A stretch of DNA of 58,220 bases from an uncultured Gammaproteobacteria bacterium (GTDB taxonomy: Bacteria > Pseudomonadota > Gammaproteobacteria > Xanthomonadales > Xanthomonadaceae), in the NCBI GenBank assembly GCA_903942465.1, contig CAJAPA010000144.1, forward strand, positions 1 through 58,220, written 5' to 3'. This document shows, piece after piece, positions 16,584 through 24,176 of the stretch (its first letter is position 1; the number at the start of each line of letters is the position of its first letter). Made by a program: the position numbers and the translations under genes. The notes under the pieces were generated by a model. The model made no database searches. It was not told the origin of the DNA and saw only the letters and a program-made list of their open reading frames with translations.

Positions 16584-17180
16584 ATGTCGATTTCGATCCG
16601 CGACGTGCAAGCGCACGAACTGGATGCCATTCTGGCCATGAACAATGCCGCAGGCAGCGGCATTCTGCCGATGAACCAAGGGCAGATCCACTACTTCTGG
16701 CAGCACGCCGACTACTTCCGCGTCGCCGAGTCCGATGACTGTCTGGTCGGCTTCCTGATCGCCATGACCCGTGACGCCGATTACGAAAGCAGCAATTTCC
16801 GCTGGTTCAAGGACCACTACGAAGCCTTCGTTTACGTCGACCGCATCGTCATCGCCAAGGGCCAACGCAGCGCCGGCATCGGCCGTCTGTTCTATGCCGA
16901 TGTGCAGAGTTTCGCGGAAGTGCGGGCGCCGGCCCTGGTCGCCGAGGTGTTCATCGAAGACAGCACCCACCCCGCTCTGCTGTTTCATGGCAGCTTCGGT
17001 TTCCATGAAGTCGGCCAGCATCAGCTGCCGGACTCGCCGCTGCGGGCCGCCATGCTCTACAAGGATCTCTGCAGTTATCCCTTCGTAAACACCACTTATG
17101 GCGAACAGCTGCCGCCTGTGGTCTGGCTTCAGGCCAGAGTCAAACCGCAAACCGGCGGCCATCTGGCGACGGGAACTTGA
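16584..17180 (+). CDS. GNAT family N-acetyltransferase
   Basis: ATG 16584 (MSISIRDVQAHELDAIL) follows a TGGAG ribosome site and is preferred over the ORF-track start at 16563. The 198-aa protein has the GNAT fold, with the acetyl-CoA loop in VDRIVIAKGQRSAGIGRLFYADVQ and the C-terminal FHGSFGFHEVGQH strand-helix pair. The acceptor is unknown. Only one base separates its stop from the minC start, so it is the first gene of the min operon. A role in cell division is possible but is only inferred from position. Confidence 0.85.
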   Translation: MSISIRDVQAHELDAILAMNNAAGSGILPMNQGQIHYFWQHADYFRVAESDDCLVGFLIAMTRDADYESSNFRWFKDHYEAFVYVDRIVIAKGQRSAGIGRLFYADVQSFAEVRAPALVAEVFIEDSTHPALLFHGSFGFHEVGQHQLPDSPLRAAMLYKDLCSYPFVNTTYGEQLPPVVWLQARVKPQTGGHLATGT

Positions 17181-17181
17181 G

Positions 17182-17937
17182 ATGGGCGGCGCGACGGTCA
17201 GCTACGAACAATGCGGGGAATTGAAATTCGGCCAAGTGGGCATCGCCAATCTGCGCATCCGCACACTGGATATCGCCGCCCTGAAAAACGAAATGCAGGA
17301 GCGCGTTGAGCGCGCGCCGAAACTGTTCCGGCACGCGGCGGTGATTCTTGATTTCAGTGCCCTGCCCGCGTGTCCGGATGTCGAAACCACGGACGCGTTG
17401 ATCGATGCCCTGCGCAACGCCGGCGTCATGCCGGTCGCCATCGCCTACGGCACGCCGGCCGTGGAAAAACTGGCCGAACAGGTCGGTCTGCCGATTCTCG
17501 CCAAATTCCGGGCTTCATTCGAACGTGACGACGGCCCGGAGCCGGCACGCCCGGCACCGCCTTCCGAAAGCAAACCCGCGCCAGCCGCGGCAGCCGCACC
17601 GAGCCAGGAACCGGGCCTGTTGCAGACCCAGCCCTTGCGCTCGGGCCAACAGGTATACGCCGCCGGCCGCGATTTGACCGTGTGCGCCATGGTCGGTGCC
17701 GGTGCCGAAGCCATTGCCGACGGTTCCATCCACATTTACGGCCCATTGCGTGGGCGCGCTCTGGCCGGCGCCTCGGGCAATACCCAGGCACGGATTTTCT
17801 GCCGCGAATTCAACGCCGAGCTGGTCGCCATCACCGGCACATACAAGGTTCTGGATGAAATTCCGAAAAAACTGCTGGGCAAAGCGGTGCAGATCTGGCT
17901 CGACAAAGACCAGCTACGCATCGAAGAACTGGCTTAA
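17182..17937 (+). CDS. minC: Septum site-determining protein MinC
   Basis: MinC inhibits FtsZ polymerisation away from midcell. The start MGGATVSYEQCGELKFG at 17182 gives 251 aa. The N-terminal FtsZ-binding domain spans roughly residues 1-110 (LRIRTLDIAALKNEMQERVERAPKLF, AVILDFSALP). A Pro/Ala-rich linker follows (PARPAPPSESKPAPAAAAAP). The C-terminal beta-helical dimerisation and MinD-binding domain has LRSGQQVYAAGRDLTVCAMVGAGAEAIADGSIHIYGPLRGRALAG. It lies one base after the GNAT gene and 36 bases before minD. Confidence 0.95.
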   Translation: MGGATVSYEQCGELKFGQVGIANLRIRTLDIAALKNEMQERVERAPKLFRHAAVILDFSALPACPDVETTDALIDALRNAGVMPVAIAYGTPAVEKLAEQVGLPILAKFRASFERDDGPEPARPAPPSESKPAPAAAAAPSQEPGLLQTQPLRSGQQVYAAGRDLTVCAMVGAGAEAIADGSIHIYGPLRGRALAGASGNTQARIFCREFNAELVAITGTYKVLDEIPKKLLGKAVQIWLDKDQLRIEELA

Positions 17938-17973
17938 TATGATTCAACGACATTGACAGACAAGGAGCGCATT

Positions 17974-18783
17974 TTGGCAGAGATCATCGTAGTCACATCC
18001 GGCAAGGGCGGCGTCGGCAAAACCACTTCCAGCGCGAGCATCGCCTGCGGACTGGCCAAAGCCGGCAAAAAGACGGTGGTCATCGATTTCGACGTCGGCC
18101 TGCGCAATCTCGACCTGATCATGGGCTGTGAACGCCGCGTGGTTTACGACTTCGTGAACGTGGTGCACGGCGAAGCCAGCCTGAAACAGGCCCTGATCAA
18201 GGACAAGCGCTTCGACAATCTGTATGTCCTGGCTGCTTCGCAGACCCGCGACAAAGACGCACTGACCCGCGAAGGCGTCGAGAAGGTGCTCAAGGATCTC
18301 GCCGGCGAAGGATTCGATTACATCCTTTGCGATTCGCCGGCCGGCATCGAAAAAGGCGCCTATCTGGCCATGTACTACGCCGACCGTGCGGTGGTCGTGG
18401 TCAATCCGGAAGTATCCTCGGTACGCGACTCGGACCGCATTCTCGGCCTGCTCGCTTCCAAGACCCAGAAAGCCGAAGCCGGCGAACACATCACCGAGCA
18501 TCTGCTGCTGACCCGCTACAATCCGGCCCGTGTTGAAAAAGGCGAGATGCTGTCGATCGGCGACGTCGAGGAAATCCTCGGGCTGAAGGTGGTCGGGGTG
18601 ATTCCGGAATCGCCGGAAGTGCTGCAGTCTTCCAACTCGGGCAACCCGGTCATCCTGGATGAAAACTCCGATGCCGGACAGGCCTACACCGACGCCGTCG
18701 CCCGCATCCTCGGCGAAGACCGTCCGATGCGCTTCACCACCGTCGAGAAGAAGGGCTTCTTCTCGAAAATGTTCGGAGGTTGA
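17974..18783 (+). CDS. minD: Septum site-determining ATPase MinD
   Basis: MinD is a ParA-type ATPase that brings MinC to the membrane and oscillates with MinE. The canonical N-terminus AEIIVVTSGKGGVGKTTSSASIA begins at a TTG codon (17974) preceded by AAGGAG, so TTG is the start; the ORF-track start at 17953 is upstream of the ribosome site. The protein has 269 aa with the deviant Walker A KGGVGKTT, switch region VVIDFDVGLRNLDLIMG and a C-terminal amphipathic membrane-targeting helix ending KKGFFSKMFGG. Confidence 0.97.
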   Translation: MAEIIVVTSGKGGVGKTTSSASIACGLAKAGKKTVVIDFDVGLRNLDLIMGCERRVVYDFVNVVHGEASLKQALIKDKRFDNLYVLAASQTRDKDALTREGVEKVLKDLAGEGFDYILCDSPAGIEKGAYLAMYYADRAVVVVNPEVSSVRDSDRILGLLASKTQKAEAGEHITEHLLLTRYNPARVEKGEMLSIGDVEEILGLKVVGVIPESPEVLQSSNSGNPVILDENSDAGQAYTDAVARILGEDRPMRFTTVEKKGFFSKMFGG

Positions 18784-18786
18784 GCC

Positions 18787-19065
18787 ATGGGACTTCTGCG
18801 CAACATCATAGAACAGCTGGAAAAACTCGACAGCAAACCGACCTCGGCGTCCACCGCCAAGAACCGCCTGCAGATTCTGGTGTCACAGTCCCGCAGGGAT
18901 GCCAGCGCCCCGGATTACATGCCGCGCCTGCGCAGCGAACTGCTGGAAGTGATCAAGAAATACGTGCAGGTCAATGACGAAGCGGTCAAGGTCAACTTCG
19001 AAAAAGACAAGGACGGCATCCAGGAAGTCCTCGACATCCAGATTGCCCTGCCCGACAAGAGCTGA
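18787..19065 (+). CDS. minE: Cell division topological specificity factor MinE
   Basis: A 92-aa MinE, which stimulates MinD ATPase and drives pole-to-pole oscillation. The N-terminal membrane and MinD-binding helix is MGLLRNIIEQLEK, followed by SASTAKNRLQILVSQSRRD, the anti-MinCD segment, and a C-terminal dimerisation domain (YMPRLRSELLEVIKKYVQVN). Its start is three bases after minD, with GGAGG overlapping the minD end. The stop is three bases before the GTG of the next gene. Confidence 0.96.
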   Translation: MGLLRNIIEQLEKLDSKPTSASTAKNRLQILVSQSRRDASAPDYMPRLRSELLEVIKKYVQVNDEAVKVNFEKDKDGIQEVLDIQIALPDKS

Positions 19066-19068
19066 TCC

Positions 19069-19572
19069 GTGGGTTTCGAGGCGGACGCAGCGGTCGTGCG
19101 CCTGCACGACATCGCTATTGAACAGGCCCGGCAACTGCTGGGCCTGTTTGATTTGGAACTGGTTCTCGTTCCGGACGGCGAGGCCATCCCCGGCAGCTAC
19201 TGGGGCGAGTGCGAGGCCGGACTGATCGGTACACGCGTCCATGTACGCACCGACACCCCGGTGCATTCGCTGTTGCATGAGGCCTGCCATCTCATCGTTC
19301 TGCCCCTGGAAAAGCGGGGGGCCGTGCATACCGATGCCAGCGATTCGGTGCTGGAAGAAGATGCCACCTGTTATCTGCAGCTGCTGCTGGCTGACCGGAT
19401 TACCGGCTTTGGATTCGCACGCGCCTGCGCCGACATGGACACCTGGGGCTACAGCTTCCGGCTCGGCTCAGCGCGCGCCTGGTTTGAACAGGACGCCGAC
19501 GATGCCCGTGCCTTCCTGCACACGCGGGGACTGCTGGACCTGCCCGACCCAGCCGAGGCTTCAGCCGATTAG
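19069..19572 (+). CDS. Putative HExxH metalloprotein downstream of minE
   Basis: A 167-aa protein starting at GTG, three bases after minE. It contains HSLLHEACHLIV, an HExxH zinc motif with H70, E71 and H74. A second acidic segment, VLEEDATCYLQ (E96/E97), lies about 23 residues downstream in ExxA-like form, as expected for a third zinc ligand of a gluzincin. No signal peptide or membrane helix is seen, so it is probably cytoplasmic. The start MGFEADAAVVRLHDIAIEQARQLLGLFDLELVLV looks alpha/beta. I do not recognise a named family. Protease activity is inferred only from the motif, and position ties it to Min expression. Confidence 0.7.
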   Translation: MGFEADAAVVRLHDIAIEQARQLLGLFDLELVLVPDGEAIPGSYWGECEAGLIGTRVHVRTDTPVHSLLHEACHLIVLPLEKRGAVHTDASDSVLEEDATCYLQLLLADRITGFGFARACADMDTWGYSFRLGSARAWFEQDADDARAFLHTRGLLDLPDPAEASAD

Positions 19573-19620
19573 CGAAGCCTGATATCATCGGAGGGATTCC
19601 AACCCGCTTTCGGAGCTTCC

Positions 19621-21570
19621 GTGAACATCCAACGCCTTGCCTTGACCCTCGCCGTATCCGCCAGCCTGCTCGGCCTGTCCGCCTGCAGCCCGAAAACCGG
19701 TGATGGCGCTTCGACAGAAGCCGCGTATGCCAATGAGACCGCCGATGAATTCATCGCCCGCGTCAACCGCGAGCTGACCGAAGCCTATCCGGAAATCACT
19801 TCCTCACAATGGCTGGCCTCGACCTACATCAACAGCGATTCCGAACGCATCTCGGCCAAGGCCAATGAACGCTATCTGGGCATGTTGAGCAAGTACATCG
19901 CCAAAGCCAAGACCTTCCCGGCCGATGCCAAAATGACGCCGGAAACGGCACGCGCCCTGCACCTGCTGAAAATCGGCGTCACCCTGCCGCCGCCGAACGA
20001 TCCGAAAGCCCTGGCCGAAATGACCGGTCTGGCCACCAAGCTCGAAGGCATGTACGGTTCCGGCAAGTACTGTCCGGACAGCAAGAAACCCGAGGACTGC
20101 CTCGACATCGGCGCCGTGTCCAAGATTCTGGCGGAGCCTACCAGCACTTACGACCAACAGCTGAATGCCTGGAACGGCTGGCACACCATCGCCATGCCGA
20201 TGCGCAAGGATTACCAGCGCTTCGCCGAATTGTCCAACCAGGGCGCCAAGGATCTGGGCTTCGGCAACACCGGCGAACTGTGGCGCTCGGGCTACGACAT
20301 GAGCCCTGCCGATTTCCAGAAGGAAAGCGATCGGTTGTGGGGCCAAGTCGAACCGCTGTACAAGGAACTGCAGTGCTACACCAAGAACAAACTGGTCACC
20401 AAGTACGGCGACAAGGGCCAAATCAACGGCATGATTCCGGCGCATCTGACCGGCAACCTCTGGCAGCAGGATTGGGGCAGTCTCTGGCCGATCCTCGAAC
20501 CCTACAAGGGCGCCGGAAGCCTCGACATCAACAGCGTGCTGCAGAAACAGCATGACAAGGTACTGAACGAAAAACTGGCCGCCGCCGGCGGTGCTGCAAC
20601 ACTCAGTCCCTTGAAATTCGCCGATATCTCGCACGAAGCCGACCTGCAGCAGGCCAAGGATATGGCACGTCTTTCGGAAAGCTTCTATACCGGTTTAGGG
20701 ATGCCGAAACTACCCGAATCGCATTGGTCCAATGCACAATTCATCAAACCGCGTGACCGCGATGTGGTCTGCCACGCCAGCGCCTGGGACATGGACCTGA
20801 AAGGCGATGTACGCATCAAGATGTGCATCACCCCGACCGAAGAAGATCTGACCACGCTGTACCATGAGTACGGCCACGTTTATTACTATCTGGCCTACAA
20901 CAAACTGCCTATCCTGTTCCAGGGCGGCGCACACGACGGCTTCCATGAAGCCATCGGCGACACCATCGTGCTGTCGATGACGCCGGAATACATGAGCTCG
21001 ATCGGTCTGATCGACAAACCCGCCGTCAGCCAGGAAGCCGTGATCAACGGCCAGATGCGCATGGCCTTGGCCAAGGTCGCGTTCATGCCCTTCGGTCTGA
21101 TGATCGACCGCTGGCGCTGGGGCGTGTTCGACGGTTCAATCAAACCGGATCAGTACAACAAAGCCTGGTGGGATCTGAAAGCCAAATACCAGGGCGTGGC
21201 TCCGGCTACCGCGCGCGGCGAAGAATACTTCGATGCCGGCGCGAAATACCATGTGCCGGGCAACACGCCTTACACCCGCTATTTCCTGTCGCACATTCTG
21301 CAGTTCCAGTTCTACAAAGCCCTGTGCGATGCGTCCGGCTACAAAGGCCCGCTGTACCAGTGCAACTTCGCCAACAACCCGGAAGCCGGCAAGCGCTACT
21401 GGGCCATGCTGAGCAAGGGCTCCAGCCAGCCCTGGCAGAAGACCATGAAGGAACTGACCGGCAAGGAAGAAATGGACGGCTCCGCGGTGCTGGAATATTT
21501 CGCGCCGCTGCAGAGCTGGCTGAAGGAACAGAACAAGGGCCAGCAATGCGGCTGGCAGGCTCCGGAATAA
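19621..21570 (+). CDS. M2-family peptidyl-dipeptidase (ACE-like) lipoprotein
   Basis: A 649-aa homologue of angiotensin-converting enzyme, starting at GTG with GGAG upstream. The N-terminus is a lipoprotein signal ending in LGLSACS, so it should be anchored to a membrane facing the periplasm. The gluzincin site is TTLYHEYGHVYYYL (H415, E416, H419), with the third zinc ligand Glu443 in HDGFHEAIGD. Bacterial M2 enzymes cleave C-terminal dipeptides and may serve nutrient peptide recovery. Paired cysteines such as those in CPDSKKPEDC could form disulfides. The Rieske oxygenase gene begins nine bases downstream. Confidence 0.93.
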   Translation: MNIQRLALTLAVSASLLGLSACSPKTGDGASTEAAYANETADEFIARVNRELTEAYPEITSSQWLASTYINSDSERISAKANERYLGMLSKYIAKAKTFPADAKMTPETARALHLLKIGVTLPPPNDPKALAEMTGLATKLEGMYGSGKYCPDSKKPEDCLDIGAVSKILAEPTSTYDQQLNAWNGWHTIAMPMRKDYQRFAELSNQGAKDLGFGNTGELWRSGYDMSPADFQKESDRLWGQVEPLYKELQCYTKNKLVTKYGDKGQINGMIPAHLTGNLWQQDWGSLWPILEPYKGAGSLDINSVLQKQHDKVLNEKLAAAGGAATLSPLKFADISHEADLQQAKDMARLSESFYTGLGMPKLPESHWSNAQFIKPRDRDVVCHASAWDMDLKGDVRIKMCITPTEEDLTTLYHEYGHVYYYLAYNKLPILFQGGAHDGFHEAIGDTIVLSMTPEYMSSIGLIDKPAVSQEAVINGQMRMALAKVAFMPFGLMIDRWRWGVFDGSIKPDQYNKAWWDLKAKYQGVAPATARGEEYFDAGAKYHVPGNTPYTRYFLSHILQFQFYKALCDASGYKGPLYQCNFANNPEAGKRYWAMLSKGSSQPWQKTMKELTGKEEMDGSAVLEYFAPLQSWLKEQNKGQQCGWQAPE

Positions 21571-21579
21571 AGCCCTGAC

Positions 21580-22683
21580 ATGCTGAGCGCATCTTCCGAC
21601 CTGCAACCCCAGGCCTTGGCCACCGCCACCGCCCTGCCCGCGCGTTTCTACACCGGCGAAGGCACGGCCGCGGTGGACCAGACCGCCGTTTTCAACCGGC
21701 ACTGGCAATACGTCTGCCACAGCACGCAGATCGCCGATGAAGGCGATTACGTGGTCTCGGTTCTCGGCCAGCTTCCGGTCATCGTGATCCGTACCGCCGA
21801 AGGCCTGCGAGGCTACCACAACGTCTGCCGGCACCGGGCCGGGCCGTTGGCGCAGTGCTCGGGCAAAGGCGCCAAGCAATTGCGTTGCCGCTATCACGGC
21901 TGGACCTACAACCTGGACGGCAGTCTGCGTACCGCCACCGAAATGAAGGACGTGGCGGATTTCGACGTCAGTTCGGTGCGTTTGCCGGCGCTGCAGGTGC
22001 GTGAGTTCGCGGGCCTGGTGTTCGCGGCTTCGGAAAACCCGCCGCCGTTCGAGGACTACGTGGCCGGCATCGCCGAGCGTCTTGCGGTCAGCGGCCATGC
22101 ACTTGCCGATCTGCGCTTCCACCAGCATCTGAGTTACGACATCGACTGCAACTGGAAGACCTACGTCGACAATTACCTGGAAGGCTACCATGTGCCGCAC
22201 GTGCATCCGGAGCTGAACAAGCTGCTGGATTACCGCAGCTACGTGACCGAAACCAAACGCTGGTATTCCATGCAGTTCAGCCCGCTGGAAAGCGGCGATG
22301 ATTTGTACGGCTCGGGCGAAGCGCTGTATTACTTCATGTACCCGAACACCATGCTCAACATCCTGCCGGGCCGCCTGCAGACCAACCGCGTATTGCCGTT
22401 ACCGAACAACCGTTGCCGGGTGGAATTCGATTTCTTCTACACCGCGAGTGCCGATTCGGACAAGGATGAAGCGCGCCGCAAGCGTGACTTGGAATTCTCC
22501 GACGTGGTGCAGGATGAAGACATCCAGATTTGCGTTGATGTGCAGCGTGGACTGGACAGCGGCTCTTATATGGCCGGGCGTTTAAACCCGTTGCGCGAGA
22601 ATGCCTTGCATCATTTCCAAGAATTACTGCGGGCGGATTACCGGACTCACAGTTCGTCAGTAGGCTCAAACGCCGCTGGCTGA
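21580..22683 (+). CDS. Rieske non-heme iron oxygenase, alpha subunit
   Basis: A 367-aa ring-hydroxylating-oxygenase-type protein. The Rieske [2Fe-2S] ligands are C83 and H85 (CRHRAGPL) and C103 and H106 (CRYHGW). The mononuclear iron histidines are H204 and H209 in DNYLEGYHVPHVH. The catalytic domain is SRPBCC-like. Relatives include choline/glycine-betaine monooxygenase-type and aromatic dioxygenase proteins; the substrate cannot be told from the sequence. No ferredoxin or reductase gene lies nearby, so electrons must come from elsewhere. It overlaps the Bcr/CflA gene by 37 bases, tail-to-tail. Confidence 0.9.
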   Translation: MLSASSDLQPQALATATALPARFYTGEGTAAVDQTAVFNRHWQYVCHSTQIADEGDYVVSVLGQLPVIVIRTAEGLRGYHNVCRHRAGPLAQCSGKGAKQLRCRYHGWTYNLDGSLRTATEMKDVADFDVSSVRLPALQVREFAGLVFAASENPPPFEDYVAGIAERLAVSGHALADLRFHQHLSYDIDCNWKTYVDNYLEGYHVPHVHPELNKLLDYRSYVTETKRWYSMQFSPLESGDDLYGSGEALYYFMYPNTMLNILPGRLQTNRVLPLPNNRCRVEFDFFYTASADSDKDEARRKRDLEFSDVVQDEDIQICVDVQRGLDSGSYMAGRLNPLRENALHHFQELLRADYRTHSSSVGSNAAG

Positions 22684-23900
22684 TCCGGGCAATGAATGGC
22701 CGCATGTGGTGACTGCAGGTACAAACGCCATACGCCGTAAGAGGCCATCACGAACAGACAGCAGACGCCGGCCATCAGCGCCGGGTTTTTGCTGACCAGT
22801 GGCACCAGCAACCCGGAAATCAGAGCATTTGACATCAGGCTAATAAAGGCCTGCATCGAGGACGCCGTACCGCGGATGTGCGGGTACAGATCGAGCAGCG
22901 CGATGGTCAGAATGGGAAACACCAGCGCGATGCCGAAGGCCAGACCGCTCATCGGCAGCACCGCCCAGGGCAGTTCAAGCCGGACCGCGGTGCTGGCATA
23001 GATCAGATTCAACACCGCCGAGGCCGCGCAGATGCCGAAGCCCCATTGCACCATGCGCATGCCACTGGCCTTGCCGGCCAGCCGGCCGCTAACGAACGCG
23101 CCGATGCTCATGCCGGCGATGGTCGGCACGAAAAACCAGCCGAATTGGGTTTCGTGCAGACGCAGGTGGGTCATCACGTAATCGGGTGCCGCCGCGATGT
23201 ACAGGAACAGGCTGCCGAACAGGAAGGTGCCGGCCAATGCCAGACGCCGGAATCCGGTATGCAGAATCATTTCGCGGTAGGTCGCGCTCAGCGGCACCGG
23301 ATGGAACGCCACCCGCTTGGCAGGCGGATGCGATTCCGGCAGAAAGACGGCCACCACCACCAGCATGAACAGGCTCAACCCGGCCAAAAACCAGAAAATG
23401 CCCTGCCAGTGGCTCCAGCTCAGAATGTAACCGCCGATGATCGGCGCAATGGCCGGCGCGATCGAGAATATCATCGACACCATGCTCATCATGCGTTGGG
23501 CATGGTCGCCGTCGAACACATCGCGGATGACCGCGCGGCCGACAATCAAGCCGACCCCGGCACAAAGCCCTTGAATGAATCGGAAGATCAGCAGTTGCTG
23601 CAGGTCGGCGGCCAGCGCACAACCGACGGAAGAAACCAGAAAGAGTCCCAAACCACCCAGAATGACCGGCCGGCGCCCGAAGGCATCCGACAGCGCACCG
23701 TGCAGCAGCGACATCGCGGCGTAGCCCAGCAGATAGATACTGATGGTCTGTTGGATGGCGGCGTCAGCCACCTGCAAATCATGGGCGAGCGCCCGGAAGG
23801 CCGGAAAAATACTGTCGATGGCAAACGGCCCGACCATCGCCAAAAGGCCGAGAATCAGCGCCAACCGGCGCCGGGAAATAGCCATGGCTTCAAGCGGCAT
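22647..23900 (-). CDS. Bcr/CflA-type MFS drug efflux transporter
   Basis: A 417-aa transporter with 12 predicted helices. It opens LALILGLLAMVGPFAIDSIFPAFRALAHDL, the Bcr/CflA (DHA1) signature region with a conserved Asp. The motif LLHGALSDAFGRRPVILGGLGLF is MFS motif A, and ICAASAVLNLIY is a later helix. Members export bicyclomycin, chloramphenicol or sulfonamides, but the substrate here is unknown. Start 23900 has GGAG ten bases upstream; an alternative ATG is at 23885. A 53-aa membrane protein gene ends 18 bases upstream on the same strand, so they are likely co-transcribed. Confidence 0.9.
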   Translation of the reverse strand: MPLEAMAISRRRLALILGLLAMVGPFAIDSIFPAFRALAHDLQVADAAIQQTISIYLLGYAAMSLLHGALSDAFGRRPVILGGLGLFLVSSVGCALAADLQQLLIFRFIQGLCAGVGLIVGRAVIRDVFDGDHAQRMMSMVSMIFSIAPAIAPIIGGYILSWSHWQGIFWFLAGLSLFMLVVVAVFLPESHPPAKRVAFHPVPLSATYREMILHTGFRRLALAGTFLFGSLFLYIAAAPDYVMTHLRLHETQFGWFFVPTIAGMSIGAFVSGRLAGKASGMRMVQWGFGICAASAVLNLIYASTAVRLELPWAVLPMSGLAFGIALVFPILTIALLDLYPHIRGTASSMQAFISLMSNALISGLLVPLVSKNPALMAGVCCLFVMASYGVWRLYLQSPHAAIHCPDQPAAFEPTDEL

Positions 23901-23918
23901 GGACGTGCGGCTCCGGCA

Positions 23919-24080
23919 TCAGAACGGCAACGCCGGCCAGCCGAAAATCGGGGCCAGATACCAATAGGCGGCACCGAGCACGACCAGAACCACGGCCAGA
24001 CGCAGCAGAAAGCCCATCACTTTGAAAAGCAGGACCAGACAGACCAGGGCAACCAGGCCAATGATGATGCTTGTACTCAT
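23919..24080 (-). CDS. Small (53 aa) membrane protein, not in the ORF track
   Basis: On the minus strand the bases before 24080 read AAGGAGATTGC then ATG, a strong ribosome site. The frame reads MSTSIIIGLVALVCLVLLFK, then VMGFLLRLAVVLVVLGAAYW, then YLAPIFGWPALPF and stop: 53 aa with two hydrophobic stretches separated by a Lys and later an Arg. No family is recognised. It is upstream of the Bcr/CflA transporter by 18 bases and may be an accessory subunit or a stand-alone small membrane protein. The overlapping 82-aa minus-strand ORF at 23890 is polar and lacks a good start. Confidence 0.65.
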   Translation of the reverse strand: MSTSIIIGLVALVCLVLLFKVMGFLLRLAVVLVVLGAAYWYLAPIFGWPALPF

Positions 24081-24176
24081 GCAATCTCCTTCGTTTCAGT
24101 TTACCCGAATGCCGAAGGCGATGCCCATCCTGCGGCAAACCCGTTAGAATGAAAACATCCGCACCACGAGCCCGCC

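Noticed and set aside
17182-19065. Unusual order or break in the min locus
   Set aside because: minC, minD and minE are intact, full-length and in the normal order; only the flanking genes are noteworthy.
23890-24138. 82-aa minus-strand ORF next to the Bcr/CflA gene
   Set aside because: Polar, His/Gly/Arg-rich product without a good start; the 53-aa membrane frame in the same place has a strong ribosome site.
22878-24152. 424-aa plus-strand ORF antisense to the Bcr/CflA gene
   Set aside because: Very Arg/His/Gln-rich translation with no domain; shadow of the transporter.
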